Shown here piece by piece: positions 11,801 to 22,681 of a DNA stretch of 64,000 bases. Position 1 is the stretch's first letter. The number at the start of each line of letters is the position of its first letter. Below the pieces are notes generated by a model, which worked only from the letters and a program-made list of their open reading frames with translations, was not told the origin of the DNA and did not search any database. The stretch is from Bilabrum cf. latius. Its lineage: Eukaryota > Bigyra: Bicosoecida > Bigyra > Bicosoecida. Made by a program: the position numbers and the translations under genes. The stretch lies in contig OZ237773.1 of the NCBI GenBank assembly GCA_965178125.1, positions 248,001 through 312,000 of the forward strand, in the 5' to 3' direction.

Positions 11801-14067
11801 CCGTGGACGAGATGGTCGCGAGCTGGAACAGGGAGTATGTATCCGTTGAGCAGAGAGAGGACGCAGCGGACGGGGTTCCTAGACCCGGAGCCACTGCAGA
11901 GCATGTCGCGGCGAAGGTCGCTTCCATGGAGAGCGCGATGGAGGCAAGCTCGCACCACGGTGCGCTCGGCGCTGCGGGACCGGCGGGCAAAATGGGATCT
12001 GGTGAGGGTCCGATTGACGTGCACGCTACATTCATTGTGCCTGACGATGATATGGACGGCAGCACTGGTGCTGATCCTATTCTATTCGTGGGCTGCGGGC
12101 GCGGCGCAAAGCCCGCCACGCTTGACGATGACGCTTCGTGGAAATTCGGCGGCATGGGAGCGGTAGCACCAGAGGTCAGAGTCGCGGTAGACAAGGGGGT
12201 GCATGCAGTCAGGGATCCGAGGGGCGAGCCGGTGAGGTACCTGGGCCAGCTGTTTGCGTGCTCGGATGCGTGGGCCGCGGGCCGCATGATCTGGCAGATG
12301 TTCGCGAAACAAGCCCAGGCCAGGGGAGCCAGTGTGGGTCAGCTGCCAAGCGCTGCTGATCGCGGATTCTACTCTGACGCAGAGATCCCGCGGCTGCCTG
12401 ATGCATCGTCGTGCCCGCCCGCACTGGAGGCGATCCTTCGTGGGCTGCTGCAGTCGGAGCCTAGCCGGCGCATGCCCCAGCATGAGGCCATCCGCGCGTT
12501 GCTGTGCGCGCTCTACGGCCCTGAGAACGTCGGGGCATTCCCAGGTGTGCCTGCAAGCGGTGCTGCAGCATCTGATGCCACCCATCCCGCCGCTGCAAGT
12601 GCCATGCAGTCCTGGGTGCAGGACCAGAGGGCTTACCTGAACGGAGCTGACGCGATCCAAGGTAGCCTGCCCCCCAGCATGGTGGCGGTGGAGGCTGACC
12701 TCCTCGAGCAAGCCCAGAGATTCGTGCCACCCGCGCCGCCTGCACTGCACGGTAGTGCACCCGTCGGTCCAGCCAGCGGTGCTGGAGGACCGGATGCTCC
12801 GCAGGCCGGCAAGCACTCTGAGGTCGAGGCAGCGGCCCGCAATGCAGTGATCCATGCTGCGGGCCAGGCTGTCATTCCCACCAGGCGCGAGCGGGGCGAT
12901 GTGCAAGGGGAGCAGATCGCGACGGACAGAGACAACAAGAAGCTGGCCAACCGGATGTCCATGGGCTGCGTGGGCGAACACGTGCCATTCGGTCCCTCCA
13001 TCGGCGCGAGCGGCCTCGCAGGTCCTGGCGAGGCCAACAAAGCCATCGCCAGCGCAGGCCCTGATTCAGTGCTGAGGCCTCCCTCGGCTGGGACCAGGTC
13101 GCTTTACGGCTGGGAGGAAGAGGGCATCCTGGGCAGAGTGAAGCCGCTCATGAAGAAAGAGGCGACCATGTGGGACAGGCAGGTGAGGAGGCAGTTCCTG
13201 GGGTCGCACCACGTCGAGGAGCAGGTCGCGAGGGGGGTCATGGCGGTGAGAGAGGCGTTCAGATGCTTTGGGGTGGGAGGTGCGGGGGCGTGGCAGGGCG
13301 CTAGGGACCTCCCTTGGGTCCCATCCGAGAGTTTCCCGACGTATCATAGTGTGACGAGTGGTTAGGCTGTGGCGAGTGGATCACCGGGTGCTCCGGTCTA
13401 CCAACCAGCAAGCCAACCGCTCTCTCCTTCCAACGGCAGATCTAGTAGCTGGCAAGGACAGTCCGCTCCTGCACCGAGCCATGCTGGTGGCAGCTCGTCC
13501 CACATGCATTCTAGTCCGACGCAGGGGCAGGGCATGGCCCACATGCATTCTAGTCCGACGCAGGGGCAGGGCATGGCCCAACGACCAGGCGAGCATACAG
13601 CAGCAGCCCATGCGGTGGCATCACCAACCGCACCACAGCCGGGTATTGTGCTTCCCTAGATGTAGATTTAGCAACCACAGGCATCGGGTCACCATGGTGA
13701 TCCCGGGCATTCGACGTAGGCCCCGCTCCGATTCGGACTTCCTCCAGGCACATTTACTGCCGCTGCACCTCTGGGCGGCGACAGGCAGACTGGATGCACT
13801 GGCTCTTCCGGAGATCAGCGTCCTGAGCTGGGGGCGCCTGAACGTGGTGCAGTGCACGCAGGTGCAGAAGGGGCGGGGGCAGTTGACTCCCACGTACCAG
13901 CGCCGGCGGGTCACCACGACGCATTTAACGGGCATACTGGCCATGGATGGTGCGCAGGAGAGGGCACGGCCGGTCCCGATCGGGGCAAGGGCGAGGCGCT
14001 GATCCGGCAGTCCGCCGAGCTAGAAGCGAGGGAGGCCGCGAGCGGTGGTGCGAGCAACGGAGTGTAA
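8848..14067 (+). CDS. Ankyrin-repeat protein kinase, seven exons
   Basis: Proposed exons: 8848-8852 (tentative start, MR), 8904-9021, 9145-9231, 9335-9436, 9606-9704, 9828-9932, 10231-14067. All introns are GT-AG, 51-298 bases. The short exons each carry roughly one ankyrin repeat (TALCLAAAQGQ, LPLHYAAAYGH, TALHWACYSGH, TPLHSAAYNGH, TPLHHACTNGH). A charged coiled coil follows at 10610-10840. The kinase domain has HRDVTSDN near 11694, GDWGEA (a DFG variant) near 11750, a long insertion, then APE and SDAWAAGRMIWQMF near 12170-12300. I saw no clear glycine loop, so activity is uncertain. In-frame TAG occurs at 8959, 9229, 10597, 13363, 13657, 13663, 13669 and 13717. The stop is TAA at 14065-14067. 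Predicted length is about 1,450 residues. The first exon and the 9231/9335 junction are the least certain parts. Confidence 0.8.
13657..13719 (+). other. Cluster of four in-frame TAG codons in a Gln-rich stretch
   Basis: In the ankyrin-kinase frame, TAG at 13657, 13663 and 13669 is followed at once by CAA, CCA, CAG, and another TAG lies at 13717. Read as Gln, the run is P-Q-M-Q-I-Q-Q-P-Q. The same frame then stays open to TAA at 14067. Confidence 0.85.
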
Positions 14068-14280
14068 CTCTGCGAGAGCAATAGCCTAAATTAGTGGCGC
14101 AATAATTTAATAATACAGATTCCTAGGTTCAAAATACGACGATCAGTCAGCGCCTAGTGAATTCAATCGATCTAGGCAGTGGTACTCTCTGGATCTAGTC
14201 ACCCGCAATCGTCCAACTTTACCCCACCCACTACTACTATCATTTGATATGGAATGGCAATTGGAACTACTGCTGGTGTA

Positions 14281-14353
14281 GGGCGTATAGCTCAGTTGGT
14301 AGAGTGTCTGCTTCGCATGCAGATAGTCCAGGGTTCGATTCCCTGTGTGTCCA
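14281..14353 (+). tRNA. tRNA-Ala (anticodon CGC), second copy
   Basis: Identical over all 73 bases to the copy at 8294-8366, and again followed by AA, C and a T run (Pol III terminator). The upstream flank differs after a few bases, so only the gene and its terminator are conserved. Confidence 0.95.
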
Positions 14354-14439
14354 AACTTTTTTTGCTCCAATCAAGACTCGTCATGGATCGAGAACCACCC
14401 TTCGCGCTCAGAAAAACACCGACTTGCCCACTTTATAGA

Positions 14440-16431
14440 ATGAGTGGCATGCGCATATTTTACATTTTTTTAGTGTCATGCCTCGGAGGTGTGCTCGCTG
14501 GCGCCACGGCCAGCAACCTGGCGCAAGACTAGCGACCTATATTCCACCCCATGCCAGAGGCAGACTTCACGAACGATATTGATGGTCCCTTCTTTTGGAA
14601 CGGGATGTACCATTTGTTATTTGCGCACCATGTGAACCAGACCTGCTTTTGCAACGTAGACGGTGGCTAGAACCGTTGGGCGCACCTTGTTTCGAAAGAC
14701 CTGGCTCGTTGGGAGAGGTTAGAAGCAGCGCTGCTCGCAAACAAGAGCACGAACGACCCATCAATTCCCTGCAAGGCGACACCCTACGACGGAGTTGCCG
14801 TGATGACTGGTAGCACGACCGTTCTAAGCGACGGCCCCCTCATCCTGTACAGCTCGAACCCGGTCAATGGCATCAACTATGCGAGACCGGCAAACCTATC
14901 CGATCCTCTCCTTCGATACTGGATCAAGGACCCCTCCAATCCCATCTTTTCGAACCAGGGTGCTGGGCTTGCCCCCATGATGCGGGATCCCTCCACGGCG
15001 TGGTACCACGCGGGGAGCAAGCGCTGGATGCTCGTCCTCGCGGGCCAGCCCTCCGCCAAGGGCAGCATGGAGCCAGAGCTGTGGTCCACGGACTAGCCAC
15101 CCACTGCTGATATAGAACGCTCCGGCCCCGGCACCTCATCCGGGTGGAAATACGAGGGAATTTACTGGCGAGCAGCAGGTGGTGCCCAGCTGCCACCCTA
15201 CAAGCCCATGCTCGAGTGCCCCGACACGTGGCCCGTGTTGCCGCAAGACCGCCTAGAAGCGCCGTAGAAAGCTTCTTCTTCCTCTTCCAGTACCCCCAGG
15301 ACAAAGACCCCTCTGTGGGCATTCCGCTGGAGCGGGTCCACAGGTGCAGAGCCCGTCGTTCTGGGCCAGTAGGACCCATCCACGGGCCATTTCGTGCCTC
15401 TCCCTGCCCCTACCAACGGCAGCGCGCCCCGTACCCCGTACCCGCCGCTGCACCTCCTGCAGCAGCAGTCCACCCAAGTTGGTGTGGCGGCCAACGCAGA
15501 CAACGACACGTACTGGCCACAAAGACTCGGGCAGGGCACAACTGGCGGTGTGTATGCCTCCAAGAGCATGCGGGACCCGGTCCACCAGCAGCAGGTGTGG
15601 TGGGGCTGGATCCACGAGGGCTGGATGCAGGGCTCCCACTGCGTCAACCGCTCCGTCTGCGGGACGCACACGGTCCCCCGCGCTCTGGTTTACGACCCGG
15701 CAACCGATCGCCTCAAGGCATACCCCGTGCCCCAGCTCGATCTGCTGCGGCTGGAGCAGCTGGTGGGTCAGGACGATCTGCCGATCCACGCGGGGGTGGT
15801 CGCGGATTGGACCAAGCAGGTCGCTGGTGGCCCGAGCAGTGCCAGGGGCGGCCTGGAGCTTGACGTGGAGGTGGTGCTGAGGCCCAGTTCTGGCGCGATT
15901 GGGGCTGTCGGTGGCACGGCGTTCGGTGCGGTGAACTTTACGTTGCGGGTGCGTGCGACCGTTGGGCCGGATGGTCGGGTGGCGTCGGACCCGGCTCAGT
16001 TCACGGACGTGACCGTGCAGTTTGTTCCTTCTACGAGAAACGAGGCAGCGGCCTCGGGAGTGGCTGGGTGGGTCACCATGCGAATGACGGTCACCGCTCC
16101 CCCTACTGCGTCGATCGAGTCTGTAGGCAGAAAGTGGAGCACCCAGGCGATCGCAGCCCCGGCCGCGGTGATGGTTGAAGATCTGGCCCCGGGCGGAAGC
16201 GGGATTGCCCTCCGTGTGCTTGTGGACCACAGCGTGGTGGAGGCATTCGTGATGGGAGGCAGGGCGCAGCTGGTGGGCAGGACGTATCCTGCGGATGAGG
16301 CAGTCGGCGTGGCTTTGCTCGGAGGAGAAGGAGAAGGAGAAGGCGGAGAAAGGGGTGGAGGTGGGACGATGGTTAAGGGAGTGGCCTGGGCCATGGGTGG
16401 GATGATGCTGCCAGCAGGGAGTCTCCAGTGA
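14440..16431 (+). CDS. Secreted GH32 glycoside hydrolase (invertase/fructan hydrolase family)
   Basis: GH32 enzymes hydrolyse sucrose or fructans through a five-bladed propeller with a C-terminal beta-sandwich. The ATG at 14440 opens a hydrophobic signal peptide (MRIFYIFLVSCLGGVLAG). The nucleophile motif appears as FTNDIDG (Asp near residue 46; family consensus NDPNG). RDP is at about residue 182 and the acid/base Glu sits in LECPDTW near residue 259. YASKSM, WWGWIHE and the sandwich motif DHSVVEAF follow. There is no intron. Five in-frame TAG codons (14530, 14668, 15094, 15265, 15370) split the gene if read as stop; with them as Gln it is a normal-length 663-residue enzyme ending at TGA 16429-16431. 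The NDPNG loop is altered (Pro to Ile, Asn to Asp), so substrate choice may differ from plain invertase. Confidence 0.92.
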
Positions 16432-16863
16432 AGGGCTCTCTAGTGAGCTCTCTAGTGAGCTGAGGGAACATGCAGTGGCCGCGATGTTGGCTGCAGGGAG
16501 TCTCCAGTGAGGGGCTCTCTAGTGAGCTCTCTAGTGAGCTAAGGGAACATGCAGTGGCCGCGATGTTGGCTGCAGGGAGTTTCCAGTGAGGGGCTCTCTA
16601 GTGAGCTGAGGGAACATGCAGTGGCCGCGATGTTGGCTGCAGGGAGTCTCCAGTGAAGGGCTCTCTAGTGAGCTCTCTAGTGAGCTGAGGGAACATGCAG
16701 TGGCCGCGATGTTGGCTGCAGGGAGTTTCCAGTGAAGGGCTCTCTAGTGAGCTGAGGGAACATGCAGTGGCCGCGATGTTGGCTGCAGGGAGTATCCAGT
16801 GAAGGGCTCTCTAGTGAGCTCTCTAGTGAGCTGAGGGAACATGCAGTGGCCGCGATGTTGGCA
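16414..16863 (+). repeat. Tandem repeat spanning the 3' end of the GH32 gene
   Basis: Six units with the core GCAGGGAGTCTCCAGTGA, then GGGCTCTCTAGTGAG, then GAACATGCAGTGGCCGCGAT. Units come in two lengths because CTCTCTAGTGAG is present once or twice (order: double, double, single, double, single, double). The GH32 stop codon lies inside the first unit. The contig to the right of the N gap begins inside this array. Confidence 0.9.
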
Positions 16864-16951
16864 TGTGAGCCAGGTCGGGGATCTGTGACAGGGTCTAGCG
16901 TGTGTACCAGTCATTGCGGTTGATTTCACTTAGAGCAGATTCGATCCAATG

Positions 16952-18522
16952 TCACTTCCCGCCTCCTGCGGCTTGCCTCCCTGCCAGCTGCTGCAGCAGG
17001 GCCTGCAGCTCGGCAGCCCCTCCCCTGCCCGTCCCCCCTCGCCCTCCCCTGCCCAGCGGCACGGCATCGATCTGCTTCAGTGCTGGCAGCATCCTCGGCA
17101 GCTTTGTTCTGTACTCCTTGTCCCTGGCAATCGGGTTGTGCTCCAGATAGATCGTGTCCAGGGTGCCCCGCACTGGGGCAAGTGCCTCGATCTGGGCATA
17201 GTCGGCGACGGCATTCGAGCCCAGCCACAAGTCCTCCAGCACGGGGCACTCCTCCAAGCCGCTCAGATCGGCAATCCCGTTGTTGGTGAGGTCCAGCGTG
17301 CTGAGCTTGGGCTTGCGGCCGATCCCGCGCATGCTGGAGATGCCCTGGTGGCCAAGGTACAGCTCCTCAAGCGCCTCGCATTTCTCGAGCCCCTCGATCT
17401 TGGTCAGCCGGTTGCTCTGGAGGTCCAGCCTCCTCAGCTTGGGGAGTGTCTCCAGCCCCTGGATGGTTTCTATCTTGTTCTTGCCCATCCACAGCTCCTC
17501 CAGCTCGGAAAGTGCCTCCAGCCCTTCGATCTTCTTGATCTTGTTCATGCCCAGGTCGAGCTTTCTCAGCTGCGTGAGGGTCTCGATCCCGCGCATGGAG
17601 CGCAGCTTGTTGCTGCAAGCAAACGAGCAAGGCATAAGGGCGTGACTCTGGTTGCGTATGGAACAATTGTGTGGAGCATGTGAGGATGCCATGAGTGGCA
17701 CTGGGGGTCCCTCAGTCGCCTCGGTGCGTGCAAGCAGGGCCGGGTGCTCACTTGGCGAGGTAGAGCGTCTTGAGGTTGACGAGCGCCTCGATGCCTTCGA
17801 TCGTCTTGATCTTGTTGTAGGACATGTCCAGGGTCACCAGGGACACCAGCGGGGCGATGCCTTCCAGTCGGCGAATCTGCGCGGGGGTTGGTGCGAGCGC
17901 GGGCAGGTGCCGTGCAGAGGTGGCTCGCTTCCGATTTCTCCCCTGGGAGGGTTGCGCTGCGAATTGCGGCGACTATTACTGCAGCGGCTGCACTTGGTAC
18001 AGTCCTTACTCTATTTTCGTATAATTCCAGGTGCGTAAGCTTGGTAAGATGTTCCATCCCTTGCATTCTATCGATCAGGTTGGAACGCAAGCACAGGTAG
18101 TCGATGCCGGGGACCGCCTCGAGACCTTCGATGACGGAAACCTTCTTGCCCATTGTTCCCACATAATCCAATTTACCGTGCTTGGCCGCGTCTTCCAAGG
18201 AAACTACGTCGCCTGGGCGGACCACTTCGGGTGCTGGCTCATCGTCTGCTCCGGACCCTGCGTCCGCCCCGCCGGCTGCTCCGCCAGCTTCTTCTTTTCC
18301 GGACGACGCAGATGCAGCCACTGCGCAATCATCTCCGGATGCTGCAGGCGCCGTAGCGGCCGTTCCTGCAGCTCCAGCCCTGGACGCTGAAACCACCTCT
18401 ACCTTGCCTTGCGCAGCGAGCTTCTCCATCGCCGCCGGGTCGCTCAGATCAATCACGCTCATGCCCGCGAAGCGCTTCTCACCACCTGCACCCTCACCGG
18501 GATCACTCCCAGCAGCCGCCAT
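16952..18522 (-). CDS. SDS22: SDS22-like leucine-rich-repeat regulator of protein phosphatase 1
   Basis: SDS22 (PPP1R7) binds PP1 and controls its maturation and location. Three exons: 18010-18522, 17752-17876 and 16952-17612, with GT-AG introns 17877-18009 and 17613-17751. The start MAAAGSDPG at 18522 precedes an acidic, Ala-rich leader of about 110 residues. Tandem 22-residue LRRs then follow (LTHLELYENRI, LVTLDMSYNKI, LRKLDLGMNKI, LEELWMGKNKI, LRRLDLQSNRL, LSTLDLTNNGI), then the LRR cap TIYLEHNPIARDKEYRTKL. The repeat register stays exact across both splice junctions. The stop is TGA at 16952-16954 and the length is 432 residues. No in-frame TAG occurs. The long low-complexity N-terminus is not typical of animal or yeast SDS22. 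Confidence 0.9.
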
Positions 18523-19182
18523 TCGCCACTTGTCGCGAGAAAGTGCGAGCAAATCGGCGAAGGTCAGTGGTGGGGGTGTGATGACTATTCTGCAGGGCCA
18601 TTGGCAATGCACACGTGCTTGCAGCTTACTCGCTTGGGGTGGTAACAAGGTTTAAGAAGTGTAGACAGGCCAGCCGCAAGCGAGTACATCTGATCCAGCG
18701 GTGGGCATGCCGTGCTGGGCCATCATCGCCCCCTCCCTTCCCATCGACAGAATTGACAACCACAAGTTGAAGGCCGGACAGGGGCGGATGGGCCCAGCCG
18801 TAGGGGCACCTGGCTCCTCTGTACAGACTCGACAGGCCATCATGTACACATTGTGCGGCTGCATGCGACTACCTTCTCCTCAATGTTCAGCGACCGCCAA
18901 ATATGAAGATGATTGCGCGTAAATAAGCCAAAGTTGCGATCAATATATTTTCAGACCATATTTAGATCTGCTTACGAGGCCGTGGGACTCGATTGGGTCT
19001 TGGGTTTTGGGGATATAATTCGCGAGGGTACCAGCCTTTGTTTGTAGTCGAAGCCTCTTCGACAGGTTTAGGTGCAGCGCTGCGTTCACAAAGGACCCTT
19101 TTGCGTCTACGCAAACATTATTTCTTGCCCACCAGCGATTTTAAAATCACAAACATACCTGCTCAAGTTGCATTGATTTGCA
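18523..19182 (+). other. Divergent intergenic region between SDS22 and the CUB gene
   Basis: About 660 bases with lower GC than the flanking genes and no convincing exon. It separates two divergently transcribed genes and so should contain both promoters. No specific site is recognised. Confidence 0.45.
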
Positions 19183-20916
19183 ATGAGCGAGCGCGACCGC
19201 ATGCCATCGTTCCGAAGCGGTCTGCTGGTTGCCGTTGCAGGCGCCGCGCTGTCGCTGCATCGCACCCATGCTGCCTGTGACTTTGTTGGGATCCAAACCA
19301 GATTATTACAACCAGGCCAATGGACCTCGATCGAATGCGGGGAGGGCACGGGGCTGCCGCAGCCAGGCGACGGCGCCAACCCGAAGGCCTGGGCCACAGC
19401 TCGAGGCAACTGCGAGCACTGCAGCGCAGTGACGCTGCACCTATCCCACGGGCAATCATGCGACCTCGATCCTTACGATAGCGAGCACGAGTCGCTGTGG
19501 AGCGCCCCCCTGCTGCCACCGTAGCTCCCACCCGCCCGTGAGCGAGCACCCCTGGGAGCAGGTGCCTCGCGCATATTGCCAGAGGCGAGCATTCACGGGG
19601 TTGCGTGTCCTGTTGGGACGGGGGAGGGCGGGAGGACCCGGTGCTGCCTCCAAATAAAAAACGGAATGGACCTGGGGAGCAGTAGCGTGCACTTTCCGCG
19701 GGCGTTGATCGGAACAGAGGACGAGAACGCCGCGGCGTTCCGTGGCTGCTCGTACGGCGTGGGTGTGACGATTACGGGGTCAAGCGACTTTCCGCGTGCG
19801 GTGCTGCACTGCACGGCAGTGCAGTCCCAGCGGAAGCTGAGCGGAACCATCGTCGGTCTGCGCGGCGCCGCCAGCATCCGCGTCGGTCTTGGCTCGTCAC
19901 AGTGCGATGCTTTCGATTCCGGGTCCTCTACCCCGGACGGCGTGTCGGGCAGCCGTCTGCGCGTGGCAGCCGGCCAGGAGATCGCGCTGGACCAGGCCCT
20001 TGGTGTGACCCAGGGGAGGTCAGCCGCCTGCCTTGTGGTGGACTGCCTGGCGCTTGGGGGTGTGACGAGTGGGGGTGCGGATGCCGGAGGGGGGTCGTCG
20101 TCTTCGTCGTCGTCATGGGCCAACGGTGGAGGTGGTCCGATCGGCAACGAATGTTCGGTGAGGTTCACGGGAGCGGTCCGCTCCATCCTCGCCACCCCAC
20201 TGCCGAGCGCCACGCCTGCGGCGCAATCCCAGACGCAGCTGTCCGCAGGGAACCCCACCTGGGGCATATCGATGCGGGGGTACTCAGACGGCGCCAGGGA
20301 ACAGTGGGTGGCCAGATCGGACGCTGGGACGCGGGTGCTGGTGACGTGCCTGAGCATAGGCACGGAGCCTGGGTTCGACATGGTGCGGGTGTTTGACGGC
20401 GAGTCGCCCAGGCAAAGTACTCGCCTGGCGGAATGGAGCGGGGACAGCTGCGGAACCGGCGCCGCGGCGTCGGTTGTAACCGGGAGAAACGCCGTCTCGG
20501 TCACCTTCGAGGCGGACGGGGAGGTGTCTGGGAGCTTCAGCGGATTTTCGCTCCGAGTCGAGCGGCTGGCCGCCCCCAGCCCCAGCCCGCGGCCCAGCGC
20601 ATCGCCCGCCGCGCAGCTGGAGACTCTGGGCCAAGAGTTGCTTGTGGGCGGTTCCGCTGGCGCGGCGCCGGGCACCGCGGCGAGTCCCGGGTCGGGGATG
20701 GCGAGCTGGCAGCGGTTCCCGGTGCTGGCCGCGCTGCCCAGCGGGGGCGACGTGGATATATCCGTTGAGCTGCAGGGGCTGGAGGGGGACCCGAGACGGA
20801 CCTGGCTTGACCTGGTCGCCGGGGAGGAGGAAGAAGGTGGGCAAAGTGGCCTCGTCTGGAGGCGGTACGCCGGCGAGTCCGCCGCTGTCAGTGAGTCTGC
20901 TGCTGCAGTGCCTCTG

Positions 20917-20948
<32 letters not shown>

Positions 20949-22295
20949 AGAAGAAGAAGAAGCAGCGGCAACGGTTGCTGCCCCGTTCGCTCCGGGGCGG
21001 GCCGTGGTGTCGGGAGGCACGGCTTCCCTTGTTCTCTGGCAGGAGGCCGGGGCGGCGCAGAACGCAAGCTTCTTGGCGCGGGTCACGTCGGTTGCAACCG
21101 GCAGCGTGGGGAGTGTGACGAGTGCGCGACAGGCGGGGCTGTTCCTGGCGCCGGAGCGCGGCGCGAACGTGACGGCTGCACCTGCCCGGGCGGGTAGCAA
21201 CGACTGGGTGTCTGTTGGGCTGGGTGGTGTGACGAGTGCCAGCCGGCTTCGGCTGCTGTCTGCTCGCGCGTGCTGCCTGGTTGCGGATGCCTCCCTGCGA
21301 GTGTAGGTCGTTGCTACGGCGGTTACCGGTGCACCCGTGTTGAGTGCCCAGGGAGACTGCTCCGCAGGTCAGGGAACATGCGTGGGTCTATCTCCGGACT
21401 CGAATGCGGCGCTGGCGGTGGACGGTCCCGCCGTGGAGGTCGGGGTGAGGACGCAGCGCATCCCGAGGGGAAGTGGGGTGCAGCGCATGGTGGTGCAGAT
21501 GGAGGCATCGGTGCTAGACCTGCCACCACCCGTCACTTTGCCCAACCTGCCCCCCTCGCGACTCGCGTGCCAGTGCCTCTGCGACTTCAGGGTTGCTGGA
21601 TACCTCGACTTGGGCAGCAGCAGCGCGGCCTCCTGCGGAACCTGCACACGGACGGCGTGCAGCCAGGAGTTCGGTTCCGCAGGAGGATAGTGCGCGGCGC
21701 CTGCCGAGGTGGAGGCGCGGTGCGTCGCCGGTGCCCTTGGTCTGCCGTCCCCCGCGCCCTCGCCCGCCCCGGTAGGTGACGCGTGGGCTGGCGCGAGGGG
21801 GACGTGGGCGGTGACTGGGACTGCTGTGACGAGTGGGTCTAAATGTGAGATTGCCGGACTGCGCGTGTCTGGTGGGATGCAGGGAACAGCCTCTGTGCGT
21901 GCCACGGTGCTGGGCGTGGACGCTGCGACGTGCGGGAAATCGCTGGGGTCTGGCCACGGGGGCGCCGCGCAATTGGGAGCGGTTCCGCTCGCCGGAACCA
22001 CCGCCAATGCAACGGCACGGTCCTACTTGTTCCGACGGGCGGGCTTGGGCGCAAGCGGCGATGTAATGCAGCTGTCGCTGCAGGCTCCATCCGACGAGGA
22101 CCCTGGTGCTGCCTCCCCAACCGTGGGCAGCCTGTCGGTACTGAACCCCGGAGCTGCAGCCTCCAGCGAGACCGCGACGGTTATCTCATACTCGGTGGCG
22201 AAGGTCGCTGGTGCCCGGTCCTCAGGTGATGTGACGAGTGGGTGGGTGGGGCGGTACGAACCCTCGGCTGAGCCGGGGTCGTGCCGGGGAGACGG
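19183..22295 (+). CDS. CUB-domain membrane protein, copy cut by the assembly gap
   Basis: Identical to the first 3,113 bases of the gene at 24913-28737 and cut at the N gap. In-frame TAG at 19522, 21304 and 21688. See the complete copy for domains. Confidence 0.85.
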
Positions 22296-22495
22296 NNNNN
22301 NNNNNNNNNNNNNNNNNNNNNNNNNNNNNNNNNNNNNNNNNNNNNNNNNNNNNNNNNNNNNNNNNNNNNNNNNNNNNNNNNNNNNNNNNNNNNNNNNNNN
22401 NNNNNNNNNNNNNNNNNNNNNNNNNNNNNNNNNNNNNNNNNNNNNNNNNNNNNNNNNNNNNNNNNNNNNNNNNNNNNNNNNNNNNNNNNNNNNNN
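22296..22495. other. Assembly gap (200 N)
   Basis: A run of exactly 200 N. The sequence left of it continues, without any gap, at 28026 in the second copy, and the sequence right of it matches 16766 onward. The gap therefore probably represents a negative (overlapping) join, not missing DNA. Confidence 0.95.
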
Positions 22496-22681
22496 AGTGG
22501 CCGCGATGTTGGCTGCAGGGAGTATCCAGTGAAGGGCTCTCTAGTGAGCTCTCTAGTGAGCTGAGGGAACATGCAGTGGCCGCGATGTTGGCATGTGAGC
22601 CAGGTCGGGGATCTGTGACAGGGTCTAGCGTGTGTACCAGTCATTGCGGTTGATTTCACTTAGAGCAGATTCGATCCAATG

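Larger units (their letters stand above)
16766..22295 (+). repeat. First copy of an exact 5,530-base duplication
   Basis: This stretch ends at the N gap and recurs at 22496-28025 with a constant 5,730-base offset. Every open frame in it has an identical counterpart. It holds SDS22 and the 5' part of the CUB gene. Most likely the two contigs flanking the gap overlap and were not merged. Confidence 0.9.

Noticed and set aside
16414-16863. CRISPR-like array
   Set aside because: Units are directly adjacent without unique spacers. It is a simple tandem repeat in a eukaryotic genome.
19593-21200. 535-codon antisense ORF opposite the CUB gene
   Set aside because: Shadow of a GC-rich gene on the other strand. 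It is Ser/Pro/Thr-rich with poly-Ser mirroring the GAA repeat, and matches no family. The repeat at 25323-26930 is the same shadow.
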